From positions 1,302,001 through 1,366,000 of the forward strand of contig NZ_CP063657.1 of assembly GCF_015209745.1 (NCBI RefSeq): DNA of 64,000 nucleotides, read 5' to 3'. The stretch is from Lysobacter avium (GTDB taxonomy: Bacteria; Pseudomonadota; Gammaproteobacteria; Xanthomonadales; Xanthomonadaceae). Each line of letters opens with the position of its first letter. Within the stretch, counting starts at the first letter, position 1. Below are positions 1-10,855 of the stretch, in pieces. Below the pieces are notes generated by a model. That model had not been told where the DNA came from. It ran no database searches and saw nothing but the letters and a program-made list of their open reading frames with translations. The position numbers and the translations under genes are program-made.

Positions 1-398
1 GCGATAGCGGTCGCGGCGTCGAAGCGGTCGATCAGGTGCGTGGTGAGCGTCACCTGGTTCTCCACCGCGCTGATGCCGGGGTGTTGACTGGCAATCTGCT
101 CGGCGAGTGTGCGGTCCTCCACCTCCAACACGCTGCCCTCGAGGCGGGCAACGCCGCCGGTGACTGTCACGTTGACGTCCTGCATGCCGTCGGCTTTCTG
201 CAGTCTGCGGGCAACCTGCAGGGTCAGCGCGTCGTCGTCAGGCACTTCTGTCGCATCGACCTCGTCCGAAGTGACCGTGGCGGCGACCCCAGCAGCTCCG
301 CCGCCGGGCAGCGTGTCCTGCGCGGCAACGCCGAAAACAAGGAGCACCATCAATGCGCCGGCGAGCAGAATGGAGACGAGGCGCAACGACCTGGACAT
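1..398 (-). CDS. BON-domain membrane/periplasmic protein, N-terminal part (cut by window edge)
   Basis: Reading the minus strand from an ATG at 398 gives an open frame that runs off the left edge. It starts MSRSLRLVSILLAGALMVLL, a signal peptide or membrane anchor, followed by an acidic linker and a BON-like domain at about residues 55-120, with the glycine-centred stretch VTVTGGVARLEGSV and a repeat-like ISAVENQVTL. A GGAG lies about 8 nt before the ATG. BON domains are thought to bind membranes or ligands in the envelope. In related bacteria this N-terminus is often followed by a mechanosensitive (MscS-type) channel domain, and the residues at the edge (LIDRFDAATAIA) resemble that linker, but the rest lies outside the window. 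Confidence 0.72.
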   Translation of the reverse strand, partial: MSRSLRLVSILLAGALMVLLVFGVAAQDTLPGGGAAGVAATVTSDEVDATEVPDDDALTLQVARRLQKADGMQDVNVTVTGGVARLEGSVLEVEDRTLAEQIASQHPGISAVENQVTLTTHLIDRFDAATAI

Positions 399-420
399 CA
401 ACAAACTCCGGAGGGCTCGA

Positions 421-1710
421 TCACAACTGGGACTTGAAGGGCAGGGTAAAGCGCTCTGCCATTTTCTCCCGCCATGGCCGGTTGACCCACATCTCGTGGG
501 TGTAGCGCTTGGCGGACTGCAGGTCATGCTCGAACACTGCCGTCATCGCCTGCGCAAAGTCGGCGTCGTAGATGTTCAGGCTCGCCTCGTCATTGAGCCG
601 GAAGGAGCGGATATCGAAGTTGGTGGAGCCGACCGACGTCATCTCGCCGTCCACCACCAGCAGCTTGGTGTGCATCATGGTCGGCTGGTACTCGTGGATC
701 TCCACGCCGTTGCGCAGCAGCGCGCCCCAGGTCGAACGCGACGACACCCGCACCGAGGCGGAGTCGATATGCGGCCCGGGCAGTAGCACGCGGATGCGGA
801 CGCCGCGCTCGCGCGCGGCCAGGAGCGCTGCGATGATCAGCTCGTCTGGCACGAAGTAAGCCGCCGCCAGGTCGATGGACTGCTGCGCGGCGGCGATGGA
901 CATGAGGTACATCAGGTGCATGCTCTCGCTGCCGCCGGCCGGCGAGGCGATGATCATGTGCGCGTCCATGTCGCCCACGGGCTCCAGCAGCGGAAAATAG
1001 GTCGGGCCGCTTAGCACCACGCCGGTTGTCTTGATCCAGTTGTCGTTGAAGGCCGCCTGGACCTGGGCGACGGCGGGTCCTTCGATGCGGAAGTGCATGT
1101 CGCGCCAGTGATCGGGATCCTCGGCTTTGCCTTCCCACTGGTCGGCGATGCCCACGCCACCGGTGAACCCGACGCGGCCGTCGATCACCAGCAGTTTGCG
1201 GTGGGTGCGATTGTTCATCCGGGTGAGGCTGTACCAGTGCAGCGGGCGGTAGCGCTGCACCTCAACCCCGGCATCCTCCATCGACTTGAGCAGTGCCTCA
1301 TCCATCTTCAGGCTGCCCACCCAGTCGATGGTCACGTGCACAGGCAGGCCCGCGCGTGCCCGCTCGGACAGCGCATCGCTGAACTCGCGGCCGATTTCGC
1401 CAGACCAGTAGATGTAGGTCTCAAAGGTGATCGAGGCTCGGGCGGAACGGATTGCCTCCAGCATCGCCGGGAAGATCTGGCGACCGTTGTTGAGTGCCTC
1501 CACCTTGTTGCCAGTCAGAATGCCCGGCCCGAGCATGACCGCCATCTCCCGCTCGTACTGTTCGTCACTGATCGCGTAGTGATGATCGATACGGCGCTCG
1601 ATATGCTTTTCAGAGGTGGTGAAGTTGAGCCCGATCACGACCACGACGGCAGTGACAAGCACGGTCAGCACGATGACCCACGTCATATGTTTACGGCTCC
1701 AGGACAGCAT
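421..1710 (-). CDS. Phospholipase D-like / cardiolipin synthase family protein
   Basis: A 429-residue inner-membrane protein of the phospholipase D superfamily. An N-terminal hydrophobic helix (about residues 8-28) precedes two PLD domains, each with an HKD motif: HRKLLVIDGRVGFTGG near residue 170 and MHTKLLVVDGEMTSVGS near residue 345. Both carry the H-x-K-x4-D residues that form the phosphatidyl-enzyme site. By family it most likely joins two phosphatidylglycerol molecules, or PG and another head group, into cardiolipin. It has one membrane anchor rather than the two of E. coli ClsA, so it is closer to ClsB/ClsC-like enzymes. I place the start at 1710 because an AAGGGG motif lies correctly before that ATG; a longer frame reaches 1734. 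The BON-domain gene follows by 22 bp in the same direction. Confidence 0.85.
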   Translation of the reverse strand: MLSWSRKHMTWVIVLTVLVTAVVVVIGLNFTTSEKHIERRIDHHYAISDEQYEREMAVMLGPGILTGNKVEALNNGRQIFPAMLEAIRSARASITFETYIYWSGEIGREFSDALSERARAGLPVHVTIDWVGSLKMDEALLKSMEDAGVEVQRYRPLHWYSLTRMNNRTHRKLLVIDGRVGFTGGVGIADQWEGKAEDPDHWRDMHFRIEGPAVAQVQAAFNDNWIKTTGVVLSGPTYFPLLEPVGDMDAHMIIASPAGGSESMHLMYLMSIAAAQQSIDLAAAYFVPDELIIAALLAARERGVRIRVLLPGPHIDSASVRVSSRSTWGALLRNGVEIHEYQPTMMHTKLLVVDGEMTSVGSTNFDIRSFRLNDEASLNIYDADFAQAMTAVFEHDLQSAKRYTHEMWVNRPWREKMAERFTLPFKSQL

Positions 1711-1791
1711 GGGATTCCCCTTTTCCGCGGTCACTTTGAACAGGCGCTGCGTCGCGCAACGTGAAGATCGTGCGCGGAACGCGTGGGACCC

Positions 1792-2277
1792 TCAGAAAAA
1801 CCACGCGGCGGCAAAGATGCCGAGCATGGCGAAGACCACCCCGATCTTCATCACCGTCCCCACCAGCATCCCGAGCCATGTGCCGAAGCCGACACGGGCT
1901 GCCCGCCCGAGGTGGCGGTCATGCATCAGCTGTCCGGCCAGCGCACCCAGGAACGGCCCCGCCAGCAATCCGATGAGACCGAAGAAAAGACCGGCAACCG
2001 TCCCCACGACCGCGCCTGCCAGGGCCATGCGACTCGCGCCCACGCGTTTCGCTCCCATCGCGGTGGCCAGCAGGTCGATGGCTATCGACAACACCGTCAG
2101 CACCCCAAGCAGCAGCAGGATCCATGGCCCGACCTGCTCGAAGCCGCTGGCCCAGGCGGCGAGAAACATTCCGGCAAAAATCAGCGGTATCCCCGGCAGT
2201 GCCGGCAGGATCGTGCCAGCCACGCCCAGCGCGACCAGCACCACGGCGATCAGGTAAAAAAGCGCTTGGAGGTCCAA
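1792..2277 (-). CDS. DUF456 family membrane protein
   Basis: A 161-residue very hydrophobic protein with about five membrane segments rich in Gly, Ala and Leu, fitting the DUF456 family (small integral membrane proteins of unknown role). The repeated pattern with GTILPALPGIPLIFAG near the N-terminus and GxxxG-rich segments GAVVGTVAGLFFG and GPFLGALAG is typical. No ATG or GTG occurs in frame before the first hydrophobic segment. The start is therefore a TTG at 2277, with only a weak GGA upstream. It lies 81 bp upstream of the phospholipase D-like gene on the same strand, so they may be co-transcribed. The function is unknown. Confidence 0.75.
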   Translation of the reverse strand: MDLQALFYLIAVVLVALGVAGTILPALPGIPLIFAGMFLAAWASGFEQVGPWILLLLGVLTVLSIAIDLLATAMGAKRVGASRMALAGAVVGTVAGLFFGLIGLLAGPFLGALAGQLMHDRHLGRAARVGFGTWLGMLVGTVMKIGVVFAMLGIFAAAWFF

Positions 2278-2477
2278 ATCGGCGATCCATGAGAAGGGAT
2301 TGATTGCAATCTTGCGGTTCCCGGGGTAGTTTCGGGCCGCTGTTTGTCAGGGTCATTGTGAATCACGGCCCGATGATGTGGTTCCCGGATCGCTCATCGT
2401 TGCACCTTGTTTCTTCCTTGCAACCAGCCTGGCGCAGCCGCGCCGGTTCAATTCAGAATGTTCCAGGGAGCTACAAG

Positions 2478-2687
2478 ATGTCCAACCGTGAAAACGGAAC
2501 CGTAAAATGGTTCAACGATGCCAAGGGTTTTGGCTTCATCAGCCGTGAGAATGGCGAAGACGTGTTCGTCCACTTCCGTGCCATCGAGTCCGACGGCTTC
2601 AAGAGCCTTCAGGAAGGCCAAGCGGTGTCCTTCGTGGTCACGCAGGGCCAGAAGGGTCTGCAGGCCGACCAGGTCCGCCCGGAGTAA
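2478..2687 (+). CDS. Cold-shock domain protein (CspA family)
   Basis: A 69-residue single cold-shock (OB-fold) domain. RNP-1 (KGFGFISRE) and RNP-2 (DVFVHF) are both intact, so it should bind single-stranded RNA and DNA as a chaperone that melts structure in mRNA. The start at 2478 is chosen over a 127-residue frame because GGGAG lies 8 nt upstream and the family begins with [13 protein letters not shown]. About 200 bp of leader precede it, where csp genes commonly carry thermosensing structure; I could not fold it. A strong terminator follows immediately. It may or may not be cold-induced, as many CspA paralogues are constitutive. Confidence 0.95.
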   Translation: MSNRENGTVKWFNDAKGFGFISRENGEDVFVHFRAIESDGFKSLQEGQAVSFVVTQGQKGLQADQVRPE

Positions 2688-2702
2688 GGAACGGAACCGC
2701 GT

Positions 2703-2739
2703 CAACAAAAAACCCCGGCCAGTCCGGGGTTTTTTGTTG
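2703..2739. terminator. Bidirectional intrinsic terminator between csp and the lipoprotein gene
   Basis: A perfect 16-bp inverted repeat (CAACAAAAAACCCCGG / CCGGGGTTTTTTGTTG) with a 5-nt loop. The GC core is flanked by an A6 run on one side and a T6 run on the other, so it can stop transcription from both of the convergent genes. Confidence 0.93.
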
Positions 2740-2780
2740 CCTGCGCGTTGGATGTCGCAGACGAATCAGATCAGGCTTGC

Positions 2781-3266
2781 TCAGCGAAGATGCGCCGCGC
2801 CGCCGTACACGCGAACGTAGGAACCTTCACGCATGCCGTTGACGTTCCGCTGGTCGACCGACACGGTCCGGCCGTTATCCATGCGGACGTGGACGCGGTA
2901 GGTGTCGCCTTGAACGTTGTTCTGGATTGCGTTGCCGGCCAGGGCGCCCGCAGCTGCACCCGCGACGGTCGCCGTATTGCGGCGGCCCGTGCTCTTGCTG
3001 CTGCCCAGCTCACGCCCGGCTACCGCGCCCACCACGCCACCCAGGACAGCGCCGGTGGCGTTGGGAACATTGGAGCCGGTGGAGCCCATGTGCTCGATGC
3101 GCACGATGGTGCCGCAATCCTGGCAGCTGGTTTGACTGCCGTACGCGGGCTGGCTGGCATAGCCGCCTCCCGAGCTGTAACCCGGGCCGGTGGCACAACC
3201 CGCCATCGCAAGCGCGGCGGCAGCAACGAGGGCGGTAGTGATGGAGCGCTGTTTGGTGATGTTCAT
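2781..3266 (-). CDS. Glycine-zipper 2TM-domain outer-membrane lipoprotein
   Basis: A 161-residue predicted lipoprotein. The signal peptide ends in the lipobox MAGC at about residue 23. The mature part begins Gly/Ser/Tyr-rich and then carries a glycine zipper, GAVLGGVVGAVAGRELG and AGAAAGALAGNAIQ (about residues 88-120), as in SlyB/Pcp/17-kDa antigen lipoproteins. The C-terminus is a small basic domain (VHVRMDNGRTVSVDQ) that probably faces the periplasm. Such proteins sit in the outer membrane and support envelope integrity. The start at 3266 has GGAG 7 nt upstream, better than the ATG-less extension to 3302. Two cysteines in a CQDC pair after the lipobox are unusual and could form a disulfide. 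Confidence 0.85.
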   Translation of the reverse strand: MNITKQRSITTALVAAAALAMAGCATGPGYSSGGGYASQPAYGSQTSCQDCGTIVRIEHMGSTGSNVPNATGAVLGGVVGAVAGRELGSSKSTGRRNTATVAGAAAGALAGNAIQNNVQGDTYRVHVRMDNGRTVSVDQRNVNGMREGSYVRVYGGAAHLR

Positions 3267-3368
3267 GCGGTTCTCCGACCTTGGAATTGGGGTGGGCAAC
3301 AAGCCACGCAGCCAACTTAGGACGCTACCGATGAACGCAGGGTCAACCTGCCGAGCGCAGCAGGGGGA

Positions 3369-3833
3369 TCAGCGGAAGTCCTGGTGGCACGCCTTGCAGT
3401 TGTCACCAATCTTCCCCGCCGTCGCGATGAGGCTCTCGCAGCCTTCCGCCGGGGTCGCCAGCGCGGCATCCAGCGTGGCGCGCAGGTCCCCGGCGTGGCC
3501 CGCGAAGCGCGCGTCATCGGCAAGGCCCGGGAAGGCCGGCTCAAGGTCGTCACTGACTGTCCGCAGTGCCTTGATGTGCGGCTGCGAGTCTGACGCGCTG
3601 CAACGGTTGGCCTTGATCTTCCCGCCCAACTGCGCGGCATGGGCCTCCATCATGTGCATGGCGGCGCCCGGGAAGTGGTCCTGCCAGGTCTTGCGGCCTT
3701 CCAGCGCTCGCAGCAGCATCACCGTGGCGAGCACGCCGATGGCCAGCCCCACCAGGATCAGGATGATGTATTTCGCGCCGTTGCCATGGGGCTTGTGGTC
3801 CCCGTAAGGGGTCTCGGGCTGAGGGTTGTTCAT
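3369..3833 (-). CDS. Membrane-anchored cytochrome c'-like protein
   Basis: A 154-residue protein with a hydrophilic N-terminus, one transmembrane helix (about residues 22-42, YIILILVGLAIGVLATVMLL) and a helical domain ending in a heme c site, CKACHQDF, within the last ten residues. A C-terminal CxxCH after four helices is the cytochrome c' (class II) arrangement, though here the protein is held by an uncleaved anchor instead of being soluble. It could carry electrons or bind small gaseous ligands. Heme attachment would need the Ccm system encoded at 22.7-29.5 kb. The start at 3833 (MNNPQPE) is preferred to 3869; AGGA lies about 10 nt upstream. It is divergent from tcdA, with 80 bp between the starts. 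Confidence 0.72.
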   Translation of the reverse strand: MNNPQPETPYGDHKPHGNGAKYIILILVGLAIGVLATVMLLRALEGRKTWQDHFPGAAMHMMEAHAAQLGGKIKANRCSASDSQPHIKALRTVSDDLEPAFPGLADDARFAGHAGDLRATLDAALATPAEGCESLIATAGKIGDNCKACHQDFR

Positions 3834-3913
3834 GGGCGGGGTTCCTGATGTTTGGCCGAACGATAGCACGCACGGCGCGGTCTCCAGGCGGCCGCGGGCT
3901 CTACAATGTCGCG

Positions 3914-4726
3914 ATGGAAAACCACCCCCTCGACCCTGTCCTGCTGGAGCGATTCGGCGGTATCGATCGGCTGTACGGCGCCGGTGCGCTTGCCCGTTTC
4001 AGCCGGTCGCGCGTGGCTGTCGTCGGCATGGGAGGCGTGGGCTCCTGGGTGGTCGAGGCGCTGGTGCGCAGCGGCGTCGGCCGGTTGGTGTTGATCGATG
4101 CCGATGACATCTGCGTGTCCAACTCCAACCGCCAGCTGCCGGCGCACGAGGGCCAGTTCGGCCGGCCCAAGGTGGTGGCAATGGCGGAGCGGTGCCGGAG
4201 CATCAACCCGCTGGTGCAGGTGGAGGCGGTAGAGAGTTTCCTCACCGCGGCGAACGTGGGCGAGCTGCTGGACCGTGACTTCGACCTGGTGCTGGATGCC
4301 TGTGACAGCTTCCGCAGCAAGGTGGAACTGATTGCCTGGTGCCGGCGCCGGAAGTTGCCGCTGGTGGTCTGCGGTTCGGCGGGCGGACGCCTGGATCCGA
4401 CCCAGATCCGCGTGCGTGACCTGTCGCGTACCGAGCATGACGCGATGCTGGCGCTGATCCGCAAGAAGCTGCGCGCCGAGTTCAATTTTCCGCGCAGCCC
4501 GCAGCGCTACTTCAGCGTGCCGGCGGTGTACTCGCTGGAAAACGTGAAGTACCCGCAGGCGGACGGCACGGTCTGCGGTGTGCGTCCGAAAGTGGCGGGC
4601 GAGGCATCGCTGAAACTTGATTGCGGCGCGGGTCTGGGCGCGGCGACGCACGTCACCGGGGCGTTTGCGTTCGCGATGGTGGGCAGGGCTCTGGAACTGC
4701 TGTTGAAGGGACGGGCGACGGTCTAG
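3914..4726 (+). CDS. tcdA: tRNA threonylcarbamoyladenosine dehydratase TcdA
   Basis: A 270-residue E1/ThiF-fold enzyme, close to the usual 268 residues. It uses ATP to cyclise the t6A modification at tRNA position 37 into ct6A. The nucleotide-binding loop GMGGVGSWVVEAL (about residues 38-50) is followed by DADDICVSNSNRQ, the conserved Asp/Arg acceptor site, and by DACDSFRSKVELI. The C-terminal LDCGAGLGA segment with its cysteine is also typical of TcdA. The start at 3914 removes a non-homologous 22-residue extension. It is convergent with dnaE2; the 70-bp gap shows no clear terminator. Confidence 0.93.
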   Translation: MENHPLDPVLLERFGGIDRLYGAGALARFSRSRVAVVGMGGVGSWVVEALVRSGVGRLVLIDADDICVSNSNRQLPAHEGQFGRPKVVAMAERCRSINPLVQVEAVESFLTAANVGELLDRDFDLVLDACDSFRSKVELIAWCRRRKLPLVVCGSAGGRLDPTQIRVRDLSRTEHDAMLALIRKKLRAEFNFPRSPQRYFSVPAVYSLENVKYPQADGTVCGVRPKVAGEASLKLDCGAGLGAATHVTGAFAFAMVGRALELLLKGRATV

Positions 4727-4796
4727 CGGAGCGCGATCGCTGGTTGGAGTGCACCGTTCCGGCTTGCGTTGTTTTCTGGGGGCGGGAGAACGGGCG

Positions 4797-8008
<3,212 letters not shown>

Positions 8009-8012
<4 letters not shown>

Positions 8013-9454
8013 GAGAACCAGCCGTGCAGCATGAAGCCGTCCGCCGCGCTGCTGGCGGGGTGATGACCGGTGAGGCGCGGGGGGTCGCCGGCGGCGCGGT
8101 AGGCCCAGGCGCGTTGACCCTGGCTGGTCTGCAGCAGGTAGTAATCACGGCGCAGGTCGCCGTCCCACCACCCGGTCTCGATGCGTTCGGGTCCGGCGAG
8201 GATGCGCAGCTGGTGATCGCGCAGCGGCATCGGATGCGGCAGCAGCCAGCCCGGACGGGGCAGGTCGGCGGGGGCAGCGACCCGCGAGTGCTCGGCCTGC
8301 CACGCCCGTTCGGGGCGATGGTCGGCGCGCACGCCCAGACCCTGCACGGATTCATCGCCGAGCCGGGCCCGCAGGCGCTCGCGCAGTTGCTCCCACGGCA
8401 CCGCCTGTTGCGGGCGCGCATCGAACAGGTCGCGTCCGGCCGGCACGAACGGGGGCAGTTCACGGGCCAGCAGCTGCACGCCGCGCACCGGGGCGGGAAC
8501 CCGCGCCTGCTCCAGCCGGCCCCGGGCCAGTTCGAACAGCATCGCCGGGTCGCGCTCGGGCGCCAGCAGGCCGACCACCACCTCGGTATCGGCGCAGCGC
8601 TCGTGCTCCAGCACCAGACTGAAACGCTCCACGCCGCCGTCGCGTCCGGCCAGGTAGGCGGCCAGATCGGCGGTCAGGCGGCGCAGCGGGAACAGCAGCG
8701 CCTGACTGGACTCCACGTCGTAGTTGAGATCGATCCGCGAGCTGAAGCTGTCGGGCGGCTGGTAATAACGCAACGGGGTGGGCAGCGCGCCGGTGAGGCG
8801 GTCCAGGTGGGCGAGGGCGTCCTTGCCCACTCGCCGGCCCAGCGCCACGCGCGGCAGCGCGACGACCTGGCCCAGCTTGCGCAGCCCCATCCGGCGCAGG
8901 CTGCTGGCCACCTCGGCGGGCAGGCCGCTGCGCTCCACCGGCAACTGGGCAAGCGCGTTGTGCAAGGGGCCATCGGTCAGGATGGCCAGCCCGTCATGCT
9001 GGTTGGCCAACGCGCGGGCGGCATACGGGTTGGGTGCCAGAGTGACGCGGTGGCGGAATCCCAGCGCCTTCAGGTCCTCGCGCAGCTGCGCCTCGAACCG
9101 CGGCCAGGGACCGAACAGCTTGAAGCTGGCCTCGACCTCCAGCAGCAGGGCCGAGGGCATCTCGTGGCTGACCAGCGAGCTGTAGCGGTAGGCCCACGCG
9201 GCCAGGAAGCTGTGCCAGCGCACGTCGTCGGTCGGATCGTGGGCGACGGCGGTGAAACGGCTGCACAGGGCCTGCGCCGCGCCCAGGGATTGACCGGCCC
9301 GCAGCCCGGCGGCTTTGGCGGAGGCGTTGACGGCGCGCAGCACGCGGCGCTGCGCCGGCCCGGTCACCAGCGCCAGTGGGGCGGCGGGGTCAGGGTGGCG
9401 GCGCAGGACGCCGTCGAGCGCCAGTTGCGGCAGGAGGATGCAGGCCCAGAGCAT
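8009..9454 (-). CDS. imuB: ImuB, catalytically inactive Y-family polymerase homologue
   Basis: A 481-residue protein of the Y-family (DinB/UmuC-like) fold. Where active Pol IV has the metal-binding D-x-D (compare HVDMDAFYASVE in the dinB gene nearby), this protein reads [15 protein letters not shown], so the catalytic acidic pair is missing. ImuB is known as the scaffold that links the sliding clamp, ImuA and DnaE2 during translesion synthesis. The C-terminus carries a long ImuB-type tail ([18 protein letters not shown]). It is followed by dnaE2 with a 4-nt ATGA overlap and preceded by imuA with a 9-bp gap. Confidence 0.93.
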
Positions 9455-9463
9455 TGGCGGGTC

Positions 9464-10171
9464 TCAATGGGTCCGCGCCGGCAGCGCATGCAACTTGTGC
9501 ACGCGTGAGGGTGGGAAGGCCCGGACCACGCCGCCCTGCCGGGAAGGCGGCCGGCTGCCGTCCGCGGCAAACGGGATCGCCTGCGGGGGCGGGTTGCCGC
9601 CCCGGCACTTGAGTACCCGCAACCGGGCTGGGTCGGCGTCGACCGCGATCCGCAGTGCCGCCGGCGAGGGATTGGCTGCCGCCTTCATCGGTCGCAGCGC
9701 AAACCCCAGGCACTGCCCGGCCTCGGCGGCCACCTGCAGGCGGCGCAGGGCGCGGTCGTCCACCTGGCGAGGCCAGCACAGCACCGCCGAGCAGGCCGCC
9801 GAACGCAGGCACTGCTCGGTCGCCCACAGCGCGTCACGCGGATCGGCGCGGACGATCTGCAAACGCTGCAGGCGGATGCCGGCATTCATCCAGGCAGGCG
9901 CATAGGGCAGGTACGGCGGCGCGATCAGCGCGATCATGCCGTCGGCCTGCGACAACCGGGCCAGGGTCGGCCACAGCAGGCGCAGTTCGCCCACGCCGTC
10001 GGCCGGCAACAGCAACTCGGTCAGGCCGGTTTCCGGCCAGCCGCCCTCGGGCAGGGCATCGTCCAGATCGGGAAAACCGGTCGGCTGGCCGGATGGCGCA
10101 CGCGGGGCAGGCCGGCCGCGCCAGACCTGGCGCGACTCCAGCAGGGACTCCAGAGAGCTGACCACCGCCAT
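9464..10171 (-). CDS. imuA: ImuA, translesion synthesis-associated protein
   Basis: A 235-residue RecA-fold-like accessory protein (ImuA/SulA-like family) of the mutasome. It opens with a helix ending in SLLESRQVWRGR, then TGFPDLDDALPEGGWPETGLTELL, the family signature resembling a RecA N-terminal region. A usable Walker A motif is not obvious. The last residues are basic and Pro-rich. Its ATG shares one base with the lexA2 stop (TGATG), which suggests translational coupling. ImuA works with ImuB and DnaE2 in damage-induced mutagenesis. Confidence 0.9.
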   Translation of the reverse strand: MAVVSSLESLLESRQVWRGRPAPRAPSGQPTGFPDLDDALPEGGWPETGLTELLLPADGVGELRLLWPTLARLSQADGMIALIAPPYLPYAPAWMNAGIRLQRLQIVRADPRDALWATEQCLRSAACSAVLCWPRQVDDRALRRLQVAAEAGQCLGFALRPMKAAANPSPAALRIAVDADPARLRVLKCRGGNPPPQAIPFAADGSRPPSRQGGVVRAFPPSRVHKLHALPARTH

Positions 10172-10806
10172 CAGCCCGGCCTCACCAGTCCGGCAAACAG
10201 CCCTTCGATGGCGAAGTCAACGATGCGGGCGTCGATCTCGATCGGGGCGTAAGCCGGGTTTCGCGGCAGCAGGCGCAGGTGGCCGCCATTGCCTTCCGCA
10301 CCACCGGTGTCCAGTCGCTTGACCGTCAGCTCGCCTTCGATCCGGGCCACCACCGTCTGGCCGTGGCGGGCCTGCGGCGTGCGATGCACGCCGATCAGAT
10401 CGCCGGGCAGGATGGCGTCGAGGATCATCGAGTCGCCCTCGACCTCCAGCAGGTAGTCCGGACGCAGGCGGAACAGAGACGGGTCCAGGGTGAGTTCACG
10501 CCGCACTTCCGGGTCCGAACCGATCGGCTGGCCGGCCGCGACCCGGCCCAGCAAGGGCACCTGCAGCAGGCCATCGCCCGGCGCTCCGGCATTGCCCGGG
10601 CCGGTCAGCCGGATACCGCGCGCACGCCCGGTGGCCAGTTCGATCAGACCTGCCTGCGCGAGCACTTCCAGGTGGTGGCGGGCCGAACGGTTCTGGCTGA
10701 AACCGAAGGCACGGGCGATCTCCATCTGTGACGGGGGATAGCCGTGACGGGCGATGTGCTCGCGCAGATAGGCGAGCAGGCGGTGCTGAGTGTCGGAGAG
10801 GTCCAT
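10171..10806 (-). CDS. lexA2: LexA2-type SOS repressor
   Basis: A 211-residue LexA repressor. The N-terminal winged helix (residues 1-65) includes PPSQMEIARAFGFSQ and SARHHLEVL. The self-cleavage site is Ala91-Gly92 (RVAAGQPIG). The S24-type protease domain carries the nucleophile Ser126 (EGDSMILD) and general base Lys163 (LTVKRLD). It heads the imuA-imuB-dnaE2 operon, the arrangement called LexA2 in xanthomonads and pseudomonads, and should repress this cassette and be cleaved upon RecA activation. There is no Shine-Dalgarno: the start codon directly abuts a palindromic operator, and no in-frame upstream start exists. A second lexA (lexA1 beside recA) would be expected elsewhere in the genome. 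Confidence 0.94.
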   Translation of the reverse strand: MDLSDTQHRLLAYLREHIARHGYPPSQMEIARAFGFSQNRSARHHLEVLAQAGLIELATGRARGIRLTGPGNAGAPGDGLLQVPLLGRVAAGQPIGSDPEVRRELTLDPSLFRLRPDYLLEVEGDSMILDAILPGDLIGVHRTPQARHGQTVVARIEGELTVKRLDTGGAEGNGGHLRLLPRNPAYAPIEIDARIVDFAIEGLFAGLVRPG

Positions 10807-10842
10807 GTACTAATAATAGTACCTGCCCGTCTCACCCGTCGA
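10807..10842 (-). promoter_or_regulatory. lexA2 promoter and overlapping LexA-type operator
   Basis: On the minus strand the palindrome GTACTATTATTAGTAC (10807-10822) ends exactly at the lexA2 ATG. Inside it, TATTAT (10813-10818) makes a good -10 box, and TCGACG (10837-10842), 18 bp upstream, a partial -35 box. The -10 box lies 6 nt from the ATG, so transcription would begin at or next to the start codon (leaderless mRNA), and a repressor bound to the palindrome would cover the -10 box. The assignment of this palindrome to LexA2 is inferred from position and symmetry. Confidence 0.7.
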
Positions 10843-10855
10843 GATACGCCGCCAC

